Source: Desulfobulbaceae bacterium (lineage in GTDB: Bacteria > Desulfobacterota > Desulfobulbia > Desulfobulbales > Desulfocapsaceae). Taken from it: a stretch of DNA of 64,000 nucleotides. A program made the translations under genes and the position numbers. Below the pieces are notes generated by a model. The model did no database searches, had not been told where the DNA came from, and saw nothing but the letters and a program-made list of their open reading frames with translations. The DNA lies in the NCBI GenBank assembly GCA_024636345.1, contig JAGXHG010000031.1:62001-126000 (forward strand), read 5' to 3'. Of this stretch, positions 14,843 through 26,008 are shown one piece after another; position 1 is the first letter of the stretch; every line of letters begins with the position of its first letter.

Positions 14843-17050
14843 TTAAGTGTGCAGCAATGTTCGTTCACCATTGGCATGGCGCAGACGATGGGCCAGGGTA
14901 CGGGAGATTGCCGAGATCAATACCAACGCCAGCCGTTTATGCTCCTCGGCCAGTTGATTAAAATTTTCCAGGGTCAGCATATAGAGATCAGTATCGGTAT
15001 GAGCGATGGCATTATCACTGCGGGGACGGCCATCGAGAAAGGCCAGGCCGCCGAAAAAATCGCCACGGCCAATGGTTGCCACATGATGCAATTGCCTGCT
15101 GCCACCGATGGGCGCAGTAATTCTGATTTCACCGCGCCGAATCAGATAAATAGCATGCCCCTGGTCTCCTATGGAGTAAATGGTTTCTCCTGACTTGCAA
15201 GATCGCTGTTCCAGGCGTTCCTCAAGATCGGCCAAGGTTTCGTCCTTGCGCCCATGAAAGAGTTCCATCTCCTGTAATCGTAAAAGCACCTCCTCATCCA
15301 CAAGCGCCTTAACCTCCCCGATAAGACGTTCCTCCACCCATTCAATGGCGGACTCCAGAATCGGAAATATATGCACAGTATCTCCACTTTCACCCGTCAG
15401 ACCAGTCTGCTCAAAAAATTCCCGTAGATTATGGCCATTGGGGAGCTGCTCATGCACATTGCTGAGCAGCAGAAAAGCGCCGCGTTCCGCGAGCATGTCC
15501 CGCACCTGAATTAGCATGTGGACCGCCGTAATATCCACCGACTGAACCAAACGCAGATCAAGGATGACATAATCCCGACTCTTGACCTCCGGTTCCAGAG
15601 TAGAATAGAGCTCGTAGGTAGTGCCGAAAAAAAGACTGCCCTGCAATTCAAAGATAACAGCCTTTTCACCCTTCTGCTCGATCATGCGTCTCTCGGCCTC
15701 CGAACGGGCCCAGGTGGATGAGCGCTGATGGACAAAAGACTTATGCCGGACCACCGAGCCCCCAACCTGCTCACGGACAAAAAGAAGGATAGACATGGCG
15801 ACTCCGGAGGCGGAGGCGGCAATCAGACCCACTGTCAGGGCAATGGTGACCACCGCCAGCACCACCGCAAAATCCAGCACCGTCCCCCGCGATTCAAGGA
15901 AGCGCAGGGGTTCTGTATCAATCATCCGCAGACCGATAACGATCAGGATACCAGCCAGGGTGGCAAGGGGAATCCAGGCAATAACCGTACTCAATGCCAG
16001 CGCCGCCACCAGTACGAAAACCCCTTCCATGATGCCGGAGACACGTGTCTGTGCGCCGCTGTTGAGGTTTACCATGGATGGTCCCATGGTGCCGGAACCG
16101 GGAAGACCACCAATCATCGACGAGGTGATATTGGCCAGACCCTGGGCGCACAATTCCCGATTGGGTTCATGACGGGTTCGCGTCTTCTGATCGATCACCA
16201 CACAGGTTTTCAAGGTATCAATGGAAAGCAGGGCTGCCAGGGTCAGGGCGCTGCCGACAAGGGCTCCGATCTGAGAAACCTTCAATTCACCCAGATCATG
16301 CCAGCGAGCGACAAAGGTGCTGAAATACCCCTCTTCCACCGCACCAAGGGTGCCAAGCACCAAGCTGTTATCTGTAAGCGTCATCATCGACGGATCGGTT
16401 ACGGCCAGCCCAAAATACGTCAACAAGCCGGCACAGATGCCAAGGATCGTGCCAGGAATCGCCTTAGTCACCTTTGGTCCCAGCAGGGCAACAAGCACCG
16501 TTGCCGCACCAACAGCAATACTGCGCAGATCCCAGAGCCCTGGGTTCATCACAACCTGCCACCACGGGGTATCAGCGCCGACCCCCATAAAACTATGGAT
16601 CTGACTGGTGATGATGATAATGCCGACTCCGCTTAAATAGCCACTTACCACCGTATAAGGGATGTATTTAATGACACGGCCAATCCCGAGAAAGCCAAAA
16701 AGGATCTGCACCAGACCCGTTAATCCAGCAAGCACAGTCAATAACAGGACAATGCTCTCAGGAGCAACACCCTGTTTCACCAGTTCAATGGCAAAGGCTG
16801 ACAACACCGCCGCCGCCGGTGCGCAAGGCGCACTGATTAAGCGATCTGAACCACCAAAAACAGGGGCAATCAGGCCGAGGGCAGCAGCTCCCAGCATCCC
16901 TGCCACAGCACCAAGTGCCACATAGTGCGGACCAATCGCCGCATAGACAGTAACTCCAAAAGCCACCGCCGCCGGCAAGGCCACGAGCATGGACGCCAGT
17001 CCGCCCCATAAATCCCCGGGGGCACGCAATTTATTCAAAAGTACGGACAT
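14843..17050 (-). CDS. SulP-family anion transporter with STAS and cyclic-nucleotide-binding domains
   Basis: This 735-residue membrane protein has an N-terminal SulP transport region of about 400 residues (start GGLASMLVALPAAVAFG), then a STAS domain (about 450-560, with VIFELQGSLFFGTT and YVILDLRLVQSVD). The C-terminal cyclic-nucleotide-binding fold (about 590-725) contains IYLIRRGEIRI, GDFFGGLAFLDGRPRSDNAIA. SulP proteins carry sulfate, bicarbonate or similar anions. The added cNMP domain suggests gating by a nucleotide, but the R-S in GRPRSDNAIA only partly matches the cAMP-binding signature and the ligand is unknown. A clear AAGGAAGGG site precedes ATG 17050. Confidence 0.9.
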   Translation of the reverse strand: MSVLLNKLRAPGDLWGGLASMLVALPAAVAFGVTVYAAIGPHYVALGAVAGMLGAAALGLIAPVFGGSDRLISAPCAPAAAVLSAFAIELVKQGVAPESIVLLLTVLAGLTGLVQILFGFLGIGRVIKYIPYTVVSGYLSGVGIIIITSQIHSFMGVGADTPWWQVVMNPGLWDLRSIAVGAATVLVALLGPKVTKAIPGTILGICAGLLTYFGLAVTDPSMMTLTDNSLVLGTLGAVEEGYFSTFVARWHDLGELKVSQIGALVGSALTLAALLSIDTLKTCVVIDQKTRTRHEPNRELCAQGLANITSSMIGGLPGSGTMGPSMVNLNSGAQTRVSGIMEGVFVLVAALALSTVIAWIPLATLAGILIVIGLRMIDTEPLRFLESRGTVLDFAVVLAVVTIALTVGLIAASASGVAMSILLFVREQVGGSVVRHKSFVHQRSSTWARSEAERRMIEQKGEKAVIFELQGSLFFGTTYELYSTLEPEVKSRDYVILDLRLVQSVDITAVHMLIQVRDMLAERGAFLLLSNVHEQLPNGHNLREFFEQTGLTGESGDTVHIFPILESAIEWVEERLIGEVKALVDEEVLLRLQEMELFHGRKDETLADLEERLEQRSCKSGETIYSIGDQGHAIYLIRRGEIRITAPIGGSRQLHHVATIGRGDFFGGLAFLDGRPRSDNAIAHTDTDLYMLTLENFNQLAEEHKRLALVLISAISRTLAHRLRHANGERTLLHT

Positions 17051-17119
17051 AACGCTACCCTTCCTTTAATAATGGCAATGGATATTGTTCAGGGGCAATA
17101 TTTAAGTAACAGGCTGTTA

Positions 17120-17533
17120 TTAGACATGGTCTTTAACATTACGGTACCGCAATATTAATCCAAAGCAACCGCCTGCCACAACTAACACAGGGGTAACCCA
17201 GGAAATATAAATATATAAATCGCCCGCCTCTTCAGCTATGGCAGAACCAATAGAGGGGCCTATTACTTCCGTGAGATGACCCACAAAGAACAACCCCGTA
17301 ATGGGCAGCAACACAAACAAAAGCCAAGGCTTGTTGCGCGCAGCCAGGTATACTAACAGTACATTGAGGACACCCCATACTGACATGATAACTAACGAAA
17401 ACTCCTTGTCCATCACTTCAGCATGGGCAATTTCTGGAAACAAGGCAATAAAGAGAATAATCACTCGTAGGTAATGCCCCACTCTCCATTTAGCCTTCAC
17501 GGCCCGCCACATCTTGCCGACGCAGAATTCCAT
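17120..17533 (-). CDS. Hypothetical small inner-membrane protein
   Basis: This 137-residue protein has about four hydrophobic segments (VIILFIALFPEIAHA, LVIMSVWGVLNVLLVYLAA, WLLFVLLPITGLFFVG, ISWVTPVLVVAGGCFGLIL). The first resembles a signal peptide ending AHAEV. I do not recognise the family. Its 5' end overlaps the end of the U32 gene by 44 bases on the same strand, suggesting translational coupling. An alternative start lies seven codons in. Confidence 0.6.
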   Translation of the reverse strand: MEFCVGKMWRAVKAKWRVGHYLRVIILFIALFPEIAHAEVMDKEFSLVIMSVWGVLNVLLVYLAARNKPWLLFVLLPITGLFFVGHLTEVIGPSIGSAIAEEAGDLYIYISWVTPVLVVAGGCFGLILRYRNVKDHV

Positions 17534-18776
17534 TTTTTACCCCGCAAGACAATAACGGTTCAGTGGTCAAGAAAAGTATGTTTCCAGGATTGGCCCGACT
17601 GATCTGCTCCCCTTTTTCGGTGCGCATGGCCATCACCTTAAGCTGCATCACCTCAATTCCCGGCAACATATACTCTATCACATTCCCCGTCTCCAGAACG
17701 TTTCTGGCTTCAACCAGGGGATGTTCACCTTCCTCTCTGATTACCGCCACCGGATGGACGGTCTGCACCTCACGCGAGGCATGATAGACCATCTCGTCGC
17801 TGCCTGGACGCTGATCAATAAAGTTCTCGGTGGTGCCGCGGGTGCCGGTCTTGGCAATCTCATTCCTGAAGATCTCCGGCAGCACAATGGCCTCAGGATG
17901 CTGCCAGGCCTCAGCCGGGAGGGTGGCCAGATAATCAAGGGCCGCCCGGTAGATGCGGACAACTCCACCCACATAAAAGATGGACTTCATCCGACCTTCA
18001 ATCTTTAGGGAGTTGACACCGGCCGCCACCAGCTCGGGCAGCCGCTCTAAAAGACAGAGGTCCTTGGAGTTGAAGATATAAGTACCCCGCTCATCTTCTT
18101 CCACCGGAAAATACTGGCCGGGACGTTTCTCTTCCGTGAGCGCATAGCTGTAACGACAAGGATGGGCGCAGTTGCCCTGATTGGCATCACGTCCGGTCAT
18201 ATAATTGGACAACATGCAGCGGCCGGAATAGGAGATGCAGAGGGCGCCATGGACAAAGATCTCCAGCTCACCCTGCACCTCTTTCCTGATCTCACCGATC
18301 TCAATCAGTGACAGCTCACGGGCAAGATTCAATCGGGACACCCCTTGGGAGAGCCAAAAGGCAGCAGCCGCGTAATTGGTCACATTGGCCTGAGTGGAAA
18401 GATGAATGGGTAGATGCGGTACCACCGTGCGAGCCCGCATGAGAATGCCGGGGTCGGCAATGATCAGACCATCAACTGCAATCTGCTGCAACGAGAGAAG
18501 ATAAGGGTCAAGGTCAGTAAGGTCCTGATTATGGGCCAGGATATTGATGGTCACATAAACTTTGACGCCCCGGGCATGGGCGTAACTGACGGCATCTGCC
18601 ATGGCCTCGGGAGTAAAGTTTCCAGCCTTAGCCCGCAAACTGAACTGCCTGCCGCCAAGATAGACGGCATCGGCACCATAATGGATGGCGGTCACCAGTT
18701 TTTCAAAGGTTCCAGCCGGGGCCAACAACTCCGGCAAGGCAGGGCCAGCCCCATTGCCGCTTTCTTTTTTATCCAT
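17490..18776 (-). CDS. U32 family protein (TrhP/RlhA-like)
   Basis: Residues from the start read ELLAPAGTFEKLVTAIHYGADAVY, the typical U32 opening. The U32 signature is complete: EIFVHGALCISYSGRCMLSNYMTGRDANQGNCAHPC, given here only by its key residues (three closely spaced Cys, then NCAHPC). Once called peptidases, characterised members are RNA hydroxylation factors (TrhP for tRNA, RlhA for 23S rRNA) or act in ubiquinone synthesis. ATG 18776 gives 428 residues and the normal N-terminus; an in-frame extension to 18899 has no good ribosome-binding site. It is divergent from mnmA, another tRNA-modification gene. Confidence 0.85.
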   Translation of the reverse strand: MDKKESGNGAGPALPELLAPAGTFEKLVTAIHYGADAVYLGGRQFSLRAKAGNFTPEAMADAVSYAHARGVKVYVTINILAHNQDLTDLDPYLLSLQQIAVDGLIIADPGILMRARTVVPHLPIHLSTQANVTNYAAAAFWLSQGVSRLNLARELSLIEIGEIRKEVQGELEIFVHGALCISYSGRCMLSNYMTGRDANQGNCAHPCRYSYALTEEKRPGQYFPVEEDERGTYIFNSKDLCLLERLPELVAAGVNSLKIEGRMKSIFYVGGVVRIYRAALDYLATLPAEAWQHPEAIVLPEIFRNEIAKTGTRGTTENFIDQRPGSDEMVYHASREVQTVHPVAVIREEGEHPLVEARNVLETGNVIEYMLPGIEVMQLKVMAMRTEKGEQISRANPGNILFLTTEPLLSCGVKNGILRRQDVAGREG

Positions 18777-18963
18777 GGTAAGGTATATATTAAAGGTCAG
18801 AATATCAGGGAAAAGAGGTCGCGCTTGATTCATCCATAGAGCGCACAACAAAGCGCCATCCATGGCCTTGTGTCGCAGGATAATCAAGCGCACGCACAAA
18901 AAGGAATCATACCATATGATTCCTGGATTACCAAGTAAGCATTAGAAGGATGCAAGGAGTTCG

Positions 18964-19992
18964 GTGAACAAAAAAAAGATTGGCATCGCCATGAGCGGAG
19001 GGGTAGATTCCACCGCCTGTGCCCTGCTTCTTCAGCAGCACTATGACGTCCATGGTTTTTTCATGCGCCTGACCGGGCCTGATCCGGACGGACAGGAACA
19101 ACGGGCCCGTTCCGTTGCCGATCAGCTGGGGATCGACCTGCAGGTGATCGACCTCAGTCCAGAGTTTACCACCAGCATCCTTCACTACTTCACGACAACC
19201 TATCAGCAAGGGCTGACCCCCAATCCCTGCATGGTCTGTAATCATACCATCAAATTCGGACTCTTCATGGATGCTATTCTGGCATGCGGCATGGACGCCA
19301 TGGCAACCGGACATTATGCGCGAATTGAAAAGGATGGTGACACCTATCAGCTTTGCAAGGGAAGCGATAAAGCCAAAGATCAATCCTATTTCCTCGCCCG
19401 TCTTGATCAGCAGCAACTGAGCCGAGCCCTCTTCCCTTTGGGTGAGAGTCAAAAAGAAGAGGCCTATCAACTTGTTGAAGAGCACGGGTTTACCGATTTC
19501 CGGGGTCAGGAAAGTCAGGATATCTGTTTTCTGGGATCAACGCCGGTTGGGCAGTTCCTCAGCGAACGTATCCCTCAGGCTGAGAAAACAGGAAGAATTG
19601 TCACCAGAGAAGGGCAGGATCTGGGCATACATCAAGGTCTTTTCCATTATACCATTGGCCAGCGCCGGGGATTGGGCATTGCCGACATCAGCCCCTGGTA
19701 CGTCACAGCCCTTGAGCCAGAAACCAATACCGTGATTATCGGCAAAGAGGAAGACCTCTACCGTGACACACTGCTGATTCACCAGCCTCATTGGCTCCAA
19801 GCACCGGATGAAGAACAGACATACCAGATCAAAATCCGTTACCGGCACCAGGGTGCAGATGCCAGGATCAAAAGAATCGATGACCGACACTGGAAAATCC
19901 ACTTTGAAACCCCGCAACGGGCCATTACCCCCGGCCAGTTTGCCGTCATCTACAAACAGGACAGGGTTTTTGGCTGCGGCGAGATAGAATGA
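18964..19992 (+). CDS. mnmA: tRNA 2-thiouridine(34) synthase
   Basis: MnmA adenylates and thiolates U34 in the wobble position of Lys, Glu and Gln tRNAs. The product has the PP-loop SGGVDS near the N-terminus, the catalytic Cys in NPCMVCN and the second Cys in SQDICFLG, and it ends in the expected beta-barrel region (VFGCGEIE). Its 342 residues are close to the usual 350-370. The start is GTG at 18964 behind AAGGAG. It leads a plus-strand series mnmA-mtaB-cinA-recA. Confidence 0.96.
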   Translation: MNKKKIGIAMSGGVDSTACALLLQQHYDVHGFFMRLTGPDPDGQEQRARSVADQLGIDLQVIDLSPEFTTSILHYFTTTYQQGLTPNPCMVCNHTIKFGLFMDAILACGMDAMATGHYARIEKDGDTYQLCKGSDKAKDQSYFLARLDQQQLSRALFPLGESQKEEAYQLVEEHGFTDFRGQESQDICFLGSTPVGQFLSERIPQAEKTGRIVTREGQDLGIHQGLFHYTIGQRRGLGIADISPWYVTALEPETNTVIIGKEEDLYRDTLLIHQPHWLQAPDEEQTYQIKIRYRHQGADARIKRIDDRHWKIHFETPQRAITPGQFAVIYKQDRVFGCGEIE

Positions 19993-20023
19993 ATTCAGTC
20001 ACTCACTTAAACATCAATAAGCA

Positions 20024-21343
20024 ATGAAAAAAATAGCAATAACCACCCTTGGTTGCAAGGTAAACCAATATGAGTCTGCTGCCTTCCAAACCGGTTTTGA
20101 GGCCGCCGGCTGTGTTATGGCCCGAGCCAAAGAGGTAGCAGACATTATCGTCATCAACACCTGCGCTGTGACTGCCAAGGCTGGAACCCAATCCCGGCAG
20201 GCGGTACGTCAACTCATGCGGAAGCATCCGAATGCCAAAATCGTGATCACCGGCTGCTACGCCCAGATGGACGCTCAGGAACTGGTGAATAGTATCAACA
20301 AGCCCCTCTGCATCGTGGGCAATGGCAACAAGGATCGCCTGGTACAGGCCGCGCTCTGTGACACCCCCTGCGACCTGACCATGCTGATGGGGAAAATCTC
20401 CCAGAAAAAAGAGATCTGCCGGCTGCCGGTCCGCCATTTTGGCAATCGTACCCGCGCCTGCCTCCGCGTCCAGGATGGCTGTCACAATTTCTGCACCTAC
20501 TGCATTGTCCCCTATACCCGCGGCCCCAGCCGCAGCCTGCCCCTGGAAGAAGTCATGGATCAGGCTGCCATCTTTGCCGAAGAGGGACATAAGGAGATGG
20601 TGGTCACCGGCATCCATGTGGGACAATATGGCAAAGATCTGCATGAAGGAACCAACTGTGTGGAACTGATGCGCAGGCTCTGTTTTTCCCACCCGGAAAT
20701 CCGCTTTCGCCTCAGCTCCATCGAGCCCATGGAGATCAGCGAGGAACTGCTCGCGCTCATGGCCGAACAGAACAATTTCATGCCCCATCTCCATATCCCG
20801 CTGCAAAGCGGAGATGATACCATCCTCGCCCGCATGAACCGTGGCTATACCACTCAGGAATTCAAAGAAACTCTCCTCTTATGCAGAAAAAAACTGCCGG
20901 ATGCGGCCATCGGCATTGATGTCCTGGTCGGCTTTCCAGGGGAGACGGAGCAGCACTTTACGGGCACCTGTGCCCTGCTCCAGGAACTTGACTGTACCTA
21001 CCTCCATGTTTTTCCCTATTCCCAGAGGCCGGGGACCCTGGCTGCCACCTTTGATCAGCAGCTCCCACAGGCAGTCAAAGATAAACGGGTGGCACGGCTG
21101 AGACAACTGGACGCAGAGAAGAAAGAACACTTTTACAAGAGATATCTGGGCGCCACACGGCCGGTACTGGTTGAACACAAACGTGACCCCGACGGCAATC
21201 TCAGGGGCTTTACCGACAATTACATCCCGGTCAGCTTCCCAGGCCCCAAATCACTCATGAACACCATCGCGGCGATAACACTTGAAAGCGTCTCCGGGAC
21301 CCAGGTGAGTGGCAGGAACCGAGAGGATGACCATGCAGGGTGA
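20024..21343 (+). CDS. mtaB: tRNA t6A37 methylthiotransferase
   Basis: MtaB is a radical-SAM enzyme that adds a methylthio group to t6A37. The 439-residue product has the N-terminal UPF0004 cluster Cys (C11 in LGCKVNQYE, C47 in NTCAVT, C78 in TGCYAQ). The radical-SAM triad is C153, C157 and C160 in DGCHNFCTYCIVPYTRG, and a TRAM-like tail follows. The LGCKVNQYES start separates MtaB from MiaB and RimO. Its end overlaps the cinA start by 11 bases. Confidence 0.95.
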   Translation: MKKIAITTLGCKVNQYESAAFQTGFEAAGCVMARAKEVADIIVINTCAVTAKAGTQSRQAVRQLMRKHPNAKIVITGCYAQMDAQELVNSINKPLCIVGNGNKDRLVQAALCDTPCDLTMLMGKISQKKEICRLPVRHFGNRTRACLRVQDGCHNFCTYCIVPYTRGPSRSLPLEEVMDQAAIFAEEGHKEMVVTGIHVGQYGKDLHEGTNCVELMRRLCFSHPEIRFRLSSIEPMEISEELLALMAEQNNFMPHLHIPLQSGDDTILARMNRGYTTQEFKETLLLCRKKLPDAAIGIDVLVGFPGETEQHFTGTCALLQELDCTYLHVFPYSQRPGTLAATFDQQLPQAVKDKRVARLRQLDAEKKEHFYKRYLGATRPVLVEHKRDPDGNLRGFTDNYIPVSFPGPKSLMNTIAAITLESVSGTQVSGRNREDDHAG

Positions 21344-22580
21344 AATAATAGCCATTGGCAACGAACTGACTTCAGGCCGCATCTCCAATACCACCAGCGG
21401 TTTTGCGGCCCGACATCTCTATGAGGCAGGATATGAAATCTATGCCATGCATACCATAGGAGACTCTGCGGCCCTGATTGGCGAGGCCCTGAAACGTGCC
21501 ATCAGCCGGGTTGATTTTGTTCTGGTCACAGGAGGCTTAGGCTCAACTGACGACGACCTTACTACCGAGGCTGCCGCCAAGGCACTGGACAGACCCACCA
21601 TCCCCAATCTGGAACTTCTCTCCCAGATCCGCAATCACCTTGATACCATCTCCGCCTCTCCCATAAACCCCCTGGAGAAATTAGCCTGGCTGCCGCAAGG
21701 GGCAGAGGCCCTGACTCTCCATTCACAGATGTCCGGCTACCAACTGATCCACGACAACAAGCCGATCTTCTTCCTCCCCGGCGTGCCTTACCAGATGCAG
21801 ACCCTGCTTTTGGAACAGGTCATCCCCCGGCTTGCCACCTTGAATCATGGGCGGCAACTTGCAACCTGTCAGCGGATGTACAAGATCTTTGGCATGGCAG
21901 AGGCGGAAATCAACCGGCGGATCGTCAAACTGGCCCTGGACCACAACATCCATATCGGCTACTACCCGGTTTTTCCTGAGGTGCATCTGAGCCTTACCGT
22001 ACGCACCCACAAGGGACGCGATCCTGTACCCCTCTTTGAGGCCGCATGCCAGACAATAGAAAAGAACCTTGGCCAGGCAATCTACGGCAGCGACAATGAC
22101 AGCATGGCCTCCGTCACCGGCCAGCTTCTCCATAAGGCAGACCTGTGTCTGGCCACAGCGGAATCATGTACAGGGGGGCTGATTGCTCATCTGTTGACCC
22201 GTGTCGCCGGCAGCTCCCTCTATTTTCTGGGGGGGGTGGTCGCCTACGCCAACAGCATGAAAACGGAATATCTGAATGTGAACGAGCAATTGCTGGCAAG
22301 CCATGGCGCCGTCAGCAAGGAAGTGGCAGAGGCTATGGCCGTCGGCATCCAGAGCAAAAGTAAGGCCGATATAACCATTGCGGTCACCGGCATTGCCGGC
22401 CCTGATGGCGGGACAACAGAAAAACCTGTTGGCACCGTCTATATCAGCCTGGCCACGAAAAATAATATTGGGACCCATCACTTTCTCTTTGCGGGCAACC
22501 GACAACAAATTCAGGAGATCACAGCCAAAACAGCTCTTGACCTTGTCAGGCATTACCTGCTACAACAGGACAGTATTTAG
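21333..22580 (+). CDS. cinA: CinA: competence-damage family, NMN deamidase
   Basis: The N-terminal half is a MoCF-like domain ([33 protein letters not shown]), which in CinA is a pyrophosphatase. The C-terminal half is the PncC nicotinamide-mononucleotide deamidase ([31 protein letters not shown]). ATG 21333 lies at good spacing from GAGAGG; an ATG six bases upstream is in frame. The 415 residues match the two-domain family. The gene order with recA directly downstream is a common bacterial pairing. Confidence 0.94.
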   Translation: MQGEIIAIGNELTSGRISNTTSGFAARHLYEAGYEIYAMHTIGDSAALIGEALKRAISRVDFVLVTGGLGSTDDDLTTEAAAKALDRPTIPNLELLSQIRNHLDTISASPINPLEKLAWLPQGAEALTLHSQMSGYQLIHDNKPIFFLPGVPYQMQTLLLEQVIPRLATLNHGRQLATCQRMYKIFGMAEAEINRRIVKLALDHNIHIGYYPVFPEVHLSLTVRTHKGRDPVPLFEAACQTIEKNLGQAIYGSDNDSMASVTGQLLHKADLCLATAESCTGGLIAHLLTRVAGSSLYFLGGVVAYANSMKTEYLNVNEQLLASHGAVSKEVAEAMAVGIQSKSKADITIAVTGIAGPDGGTTEKPVGTVYISLATKNNIGTHHFLFAGNRQQIQEITAKTALDLVRHYLLQQDSI

Positions 22581-22632
22581 CAAACTCCACTTCTCACATT
22601 GTTCCAATAAAATAGACTCCAGGAGAACCTTT

Positions 22633-23703
22633 ATGGCGGCACCAGATGTAACAAAAAACAGAGCAGACAGCGTAGACAATGCCATCAGCCAGATTCAACG
22701 ACAGTTCGGCAAAGGCTCTATCATGCGGCTTGGAAGCCATGAGACCGAACCCATCCCTGTTATCCCCACCGGTGTCTTGAGCCTCGACATTGCCCTTGGG
22801 GTCGGTGGCTTCCCCAAGGGAAGAATCTCTGAGATCTATGGCCCTGAATCGTCCGGCAAAACAACTCTGGCCCTGCATGTTGTAGCCGAGGCCCAGAAAC
22901 GTGGGGGAAACGCCGCGTTCATTGACGCGGAGCACGCACTTGACACGGCTTACGCCGCCCGTCTGGGAGTCGATATTGATAATCTGCTGGTATCCCAGCC
23001 GGATTTTGGAGAACAGGCCCTGGAGATTGCCGAGATCCTGATCCGCTCCGGCGGTATTGACGTCATTGTCATTGACTCCGTGGCCGCCCTGGTGCCCAAG
23101 GCCGAAATTGACGGTAATGTGGGCGATTCTCATATGGGCCTGCAGGCGCGGCTCATGTCTCAGGCCATGCGAAAATTTACCGCTGTGATCAGTCGCAGCA
23201 ACACCATTCTTATCTTCATCAATCAGATCAGGATGAAAATCGGGGTCATGTTCGGCAGTCCTGAGACCACCACCGGCGGCAACGCCCTGAAATTCTACTC
23301 TACTCTTCGTCTTGATATCAGAAGAATTGCCGCCATCAAAGAAGGGGCAGACAATGTCATCGGCAATCGAACCAAGGTAAAAGTGGTAAAAAACAAGGTT
23401 GCCCCTCCCTTCAAGACCGCAGAATTTGACATTATCTATGGGGAAGGGATCTCCAAGACCGGCGATCTCCTGGACCTGGCAGTTGAGAATGACATTGTCA
23501 ACAAAAGCGGCTCATGGTATTCTTACCAGGATGAACGGATTGGCCAAGGGAGGGAGAATGCGAAGAAATTCCTTGCCGATCACCCGGAGATGTTTGCCGA
23601 TATTGACAAGAAAGTCAGAATGGGGTATGGCCTTCCTTCGGAAATTATTCAGAATATAGAAGGACAGGAACAAAAAGTAATCCTGCCCGCGACGGACAAA
23701 TAA
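22633..23703 (+). CDS. recA: Recombinase RecA
   Basis: This is the ATP-dependent strand-exchange and SOS coprotease protein. ATG 22633 sits behind AGGAG and gives 356 residues. Walker A is GPESSGKTT, Walker B is in [16 protein letters not shown], and the C-terminus is typical. The open frame extends upstream into cinA, but that part is not RecA-like. The 52-bp gap to cinA has no LexA box that I recognise, so SOS control cannot be claimed. recX and alaS, frequent neighbours, do not follow. Confidence 0.98.
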   Translation: MAAPDVTKNRADSVDNAISQIQRQFGKGSIMRLGSHETEPIPVIPTGVLSLDIALGVGGFPKGRISEIYGPESSGKTTLALHVVAEAQKRGGNAAFIDAEHALDTAYAARLGVDIDNLLVSQPDFGEQALEIAEILIRSGGIDVIVIDSVAALVPKAEIDGNVGDSHMGLQARLMSQAMRKFTAVISRSNTILIFINQIRMKIGVMFGSPETTTGGNALKFYSTLRLDIRRIAAIKEGADNVIGNRTKVKVVKNKVAPPFKTAEFDIIYGEGISKTGDLLDLAVENDIVNKSGSWYSYQDERIGQGRENAKKFLADHPEMFADIDKKVRMGYGLPSEIIQNIEGQEQKVILPATDK

Positions 23704-23749
23704 CGATTCATTAGTTTTCATTAAAAACAACTCAAGGAGCGAGTGTTTA

Positions 23750-25993
23750 ATGAGTAATTTAAAATGGTCTCATCTTAAGCTATCAACCAAATTTGGTGTG
23801 ATTTTTGCGGTCACCTTTGTTTCCTTTATTCTGGTACTCAGCCTCTATCAATGGACAGTTTCCAACACAAGCAGCTCGTTCAAGCATCTCGTCGATACCG
23901 AGCTTGCTATTAATGAGCACGCACTGCTGGTCAACATCAGCCTGCTGCAAGCCAGGCGCTCGGAAAAAGATTTTCTCATGCGCAAGGACATCTCCTACCA
24001 GGCTAAAGTAGAGAAAGCGATCCAGGATTTAAAAGAGAATGCCAACGAAATAACCAGACTTGCTGGAGACAGCAACAAGGAGACAGCGGCGCTGGCAGCC
24101 TCAATCATTGACGAGACCGCCATCTACGAAAAGACCTTCAAGGATGTTGTCGCCGCAGAACAGCTTAATGGCCTCGACAGCAGCTCCGGCCTGCAGGGTG
24201 AATTCAAGGCCGTTGCCCTGCGTGTTGCCGAAAACCTGAAGAAACACCAGTTGGGAGACGCCTACTTGGCCCTGCTTCAGGTCCGCCGCTTTGAAAAGGA
24301 ATTTGTGCGGACAAAAGCGCCGGAACACAGAGAAAAAATGGCAAATGCGCTCAAAAAATACGAGGCAAGCCTGAGCATCCTCGAAGATCAGGGAGATGTC
24401 TACCAGCATCAACTTGCCGCCCTTGCCGCCTACAAAAATTCCATCCAGAGATATGCCAGCAGTCCCGATGACAACAACCTGGCAGAGATGCAGAAGCAGG
24501 CCTTTCAGGTTGAGACGGCCCTCAGCGAACTCTACGTACCAAACATTCACGCCCGGCTGTTAACCCTGCGCCTGATCGAGAAGAACTACATCCTCACCCG
24601 GCTGGAAAAATATGCCGATGCTACCCTGGAGGTGGCTCAAGAGATTCCAACGCGTTTTGCCGACTCCAATGTCGACCCCAAATACACGGAAGTCATCAGC
24701 AAGGACCTGCAGGCCTACAGCACTATTTTTACCAAACTGGTGGAGACAGACAAGCAGATTGAGAAAGGCCTGGAAGTCATGGGTACAGCGGCCCACAAGG
24801 TTGAACCCCTGGTTAAACAGATCACAGATCAGGCTGCGCAACGCCAGACAAGCGGGATTGAAAACACTATTCAGACGGCGAAAAAAATGGGGATGCTGGC
24901 CATCTCCATTGGCGTGATCGTGGTTTTCTGCAGCTGGCTCCTTTCCTTCTTTACCGTCCGTTCCATTGTCAGCGCCTTAAACAAAGGGGTCCAGTTTGCC
25001 GAGACCATGGCCAGGGGCGATCTCACCACCGCCCTTGAAATCGACCGCCAGGATGAAATCGGGACCTTGAGCCAATCCCTGAATACCATGGGCACTGAAA
25101 TTCGTACCATGTTTCAGCAACTGGCCGATGACATCATTCAACTTTCCTCTTCATCGGCCGATCTCACCGCCATTGCCGGTGAGATGTCGCATGGGGCCGA
25201 CCTTTCCTCCCAGAAAGCAGTCAGTGTCGCGGCCGCCGCCGAGGAGATGAGCTCCAACATGGCCTCTGTGACCATGGCCAGTGAGGCTGCCACTGAAAAT
25301 GTCAACATGATGGCAGCTGCGGTGGAAGAGATGAATGCGACCGCCCAGGGGATCTCCGAGAATACCACAAGAGGCCAAAGTATCGCCCACAATGCATCCA
25401 AACGAGCCGCCATGGCCTCTGATAAAATCGATCAACTGGGACGTGACACCCTGGAAATCAGCAAGGTAACAGAGGCCATTAACGACATCTCCGAACAGAC
25501 CAATCTGTTGGCCTTAAACGCTACTATTGAAGCGGCCAGGGCAGGAGAGGCAGGGAAGGGATTTGCGGTGGTGGCCAATGAGATCAAAGAGCTGGCCAAA
25601 CAGACCTCTGCCGCCACCAACGAGATTAAACAACGCATCGAAACAATTCAGAAATCCACCGGCGAGACAGTCCTCGAGATCAAAGAGGTTGCATCTATCA
25701 TCGGTGAAGTGGATGTCATAGTCACCTCCATTGCCACCGCCATGGATGAGCAAAAGGCAACGACTCAGGAAGTCGCCGGCAACATCTCTCAGGCCTCAGT
25801 CGGGATGGCAGAGGTCAATGAGAACGTTTCCCAGAGCTCTGTTGTGGCTGGTGAGACAGCACGGGATATCGCTGAAGTCAGCCGAATATCCGAAGAAATA
25901 TCCGCCAATGGCAACAGGGTCAACAGCAGCGCTGAGGATCTGTCTCATCTTGCAGTGACCCTGAAAGAGCTGGTAGGACGTTACAAAATTTAA
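23750..25993 (+). CDS. Methyl-accepting chemotaxis protein with helical periplasmic sensor
   Basis: This 747-residue chemoreceptor has TM1 at about residues 15-35 and a long all-helical periplasmic domain (about 40-380, repeated [16 protein letters not shown] and [16 protein letters not shown]) of the HBM type, which binds organic acids in characterised cases. TM2 lies at about 384-403, followed by HAMP and a signalling domain with the hairpin-tip block [19 protein letters not shown]. The two RxxEKxF motifs mark the two helical modules. AAGGAG precedes ATG 23750. A strong terminator follows. Confidence 0.93.
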   Translation: MSNLKWSHLKLSTKFGVIFAVTFVSFILVLSLYQWTVSNTSSSFKHLVDTELAINEHALLVNISLLQARRSEKDFLMRKDISYQAKVEKAIQDLKENANEITRLAGDSNKETAALAASIIDETAIYEKTFKDVVAAEQLNGLDSSSGLQGEFKAVALRVAENLKKHQLGDAYLALLQVRRFEKEFVRTKAPEHREKMANALKKYEASLSILEDQGDVYQHQLAALAAYKNSIQRYASSPDDNNLAEMQKQAFQVETALSELYVPNIHARLLTLRLIEKNYILTRLEKYADATLEVAQEIPTRFADSNVDPKYTEVISKDLQAYSTIFTKLVETDKQIEKGLEVMGTAAHKVEPLVKQITDQAAQRQTSGIENTIQTAKKMGMLAISIGVIVVFCSWLLSFFTVRSIVSALNKGVQFAETMARGDLTTALEIDRQDEIGTLSQSLNTMGTEIRTMFQQLADDIIQLSSSSADLTAIAGEMSHGADLSSQKAVSVAAAAEEMSSNMASVTMASEAATENVNMMAAAVEEMNATAQGISENTTRGQSIAHNASKRAAMASDKIDQLGRDTLEISKVTEAINDISEQTNLLALNATIEAARAGEAGKGFAVVANEIKELAKQTSAATNEIKQRIETIQKSTGETVLEIKEVASIIGEVDVIVTSIATAMDEQKATTQEVAGNISQASVGMAEVNENVSQSSVVAGETARDIAEVSRISEEISANGNRVNSSAEDLSHLAVTLKELVGRYKI

Positions 25994-26008
25994 GGAATAG
26001 AAGGGTAT

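Noticed and set aside
17100-17130. Small palindrome TAACAGGCTGTTA as a further repeat copy
   Set aside because: It lacks the AAGCCG/CGGCTCC ends and the TA borders of the interspersed family.
22581-22632. LexA/SOS box before recA
   Set aside because: No CTG-N10-CAG or GAAC-type palindrome was found in the 52-bp gap.
22378-22632. N-terminal extension of RecA to 22378
   Set aside because: This segment overlaps cinA in another frame and has no RecA similarity; AGGAG precedes ATG 22633.
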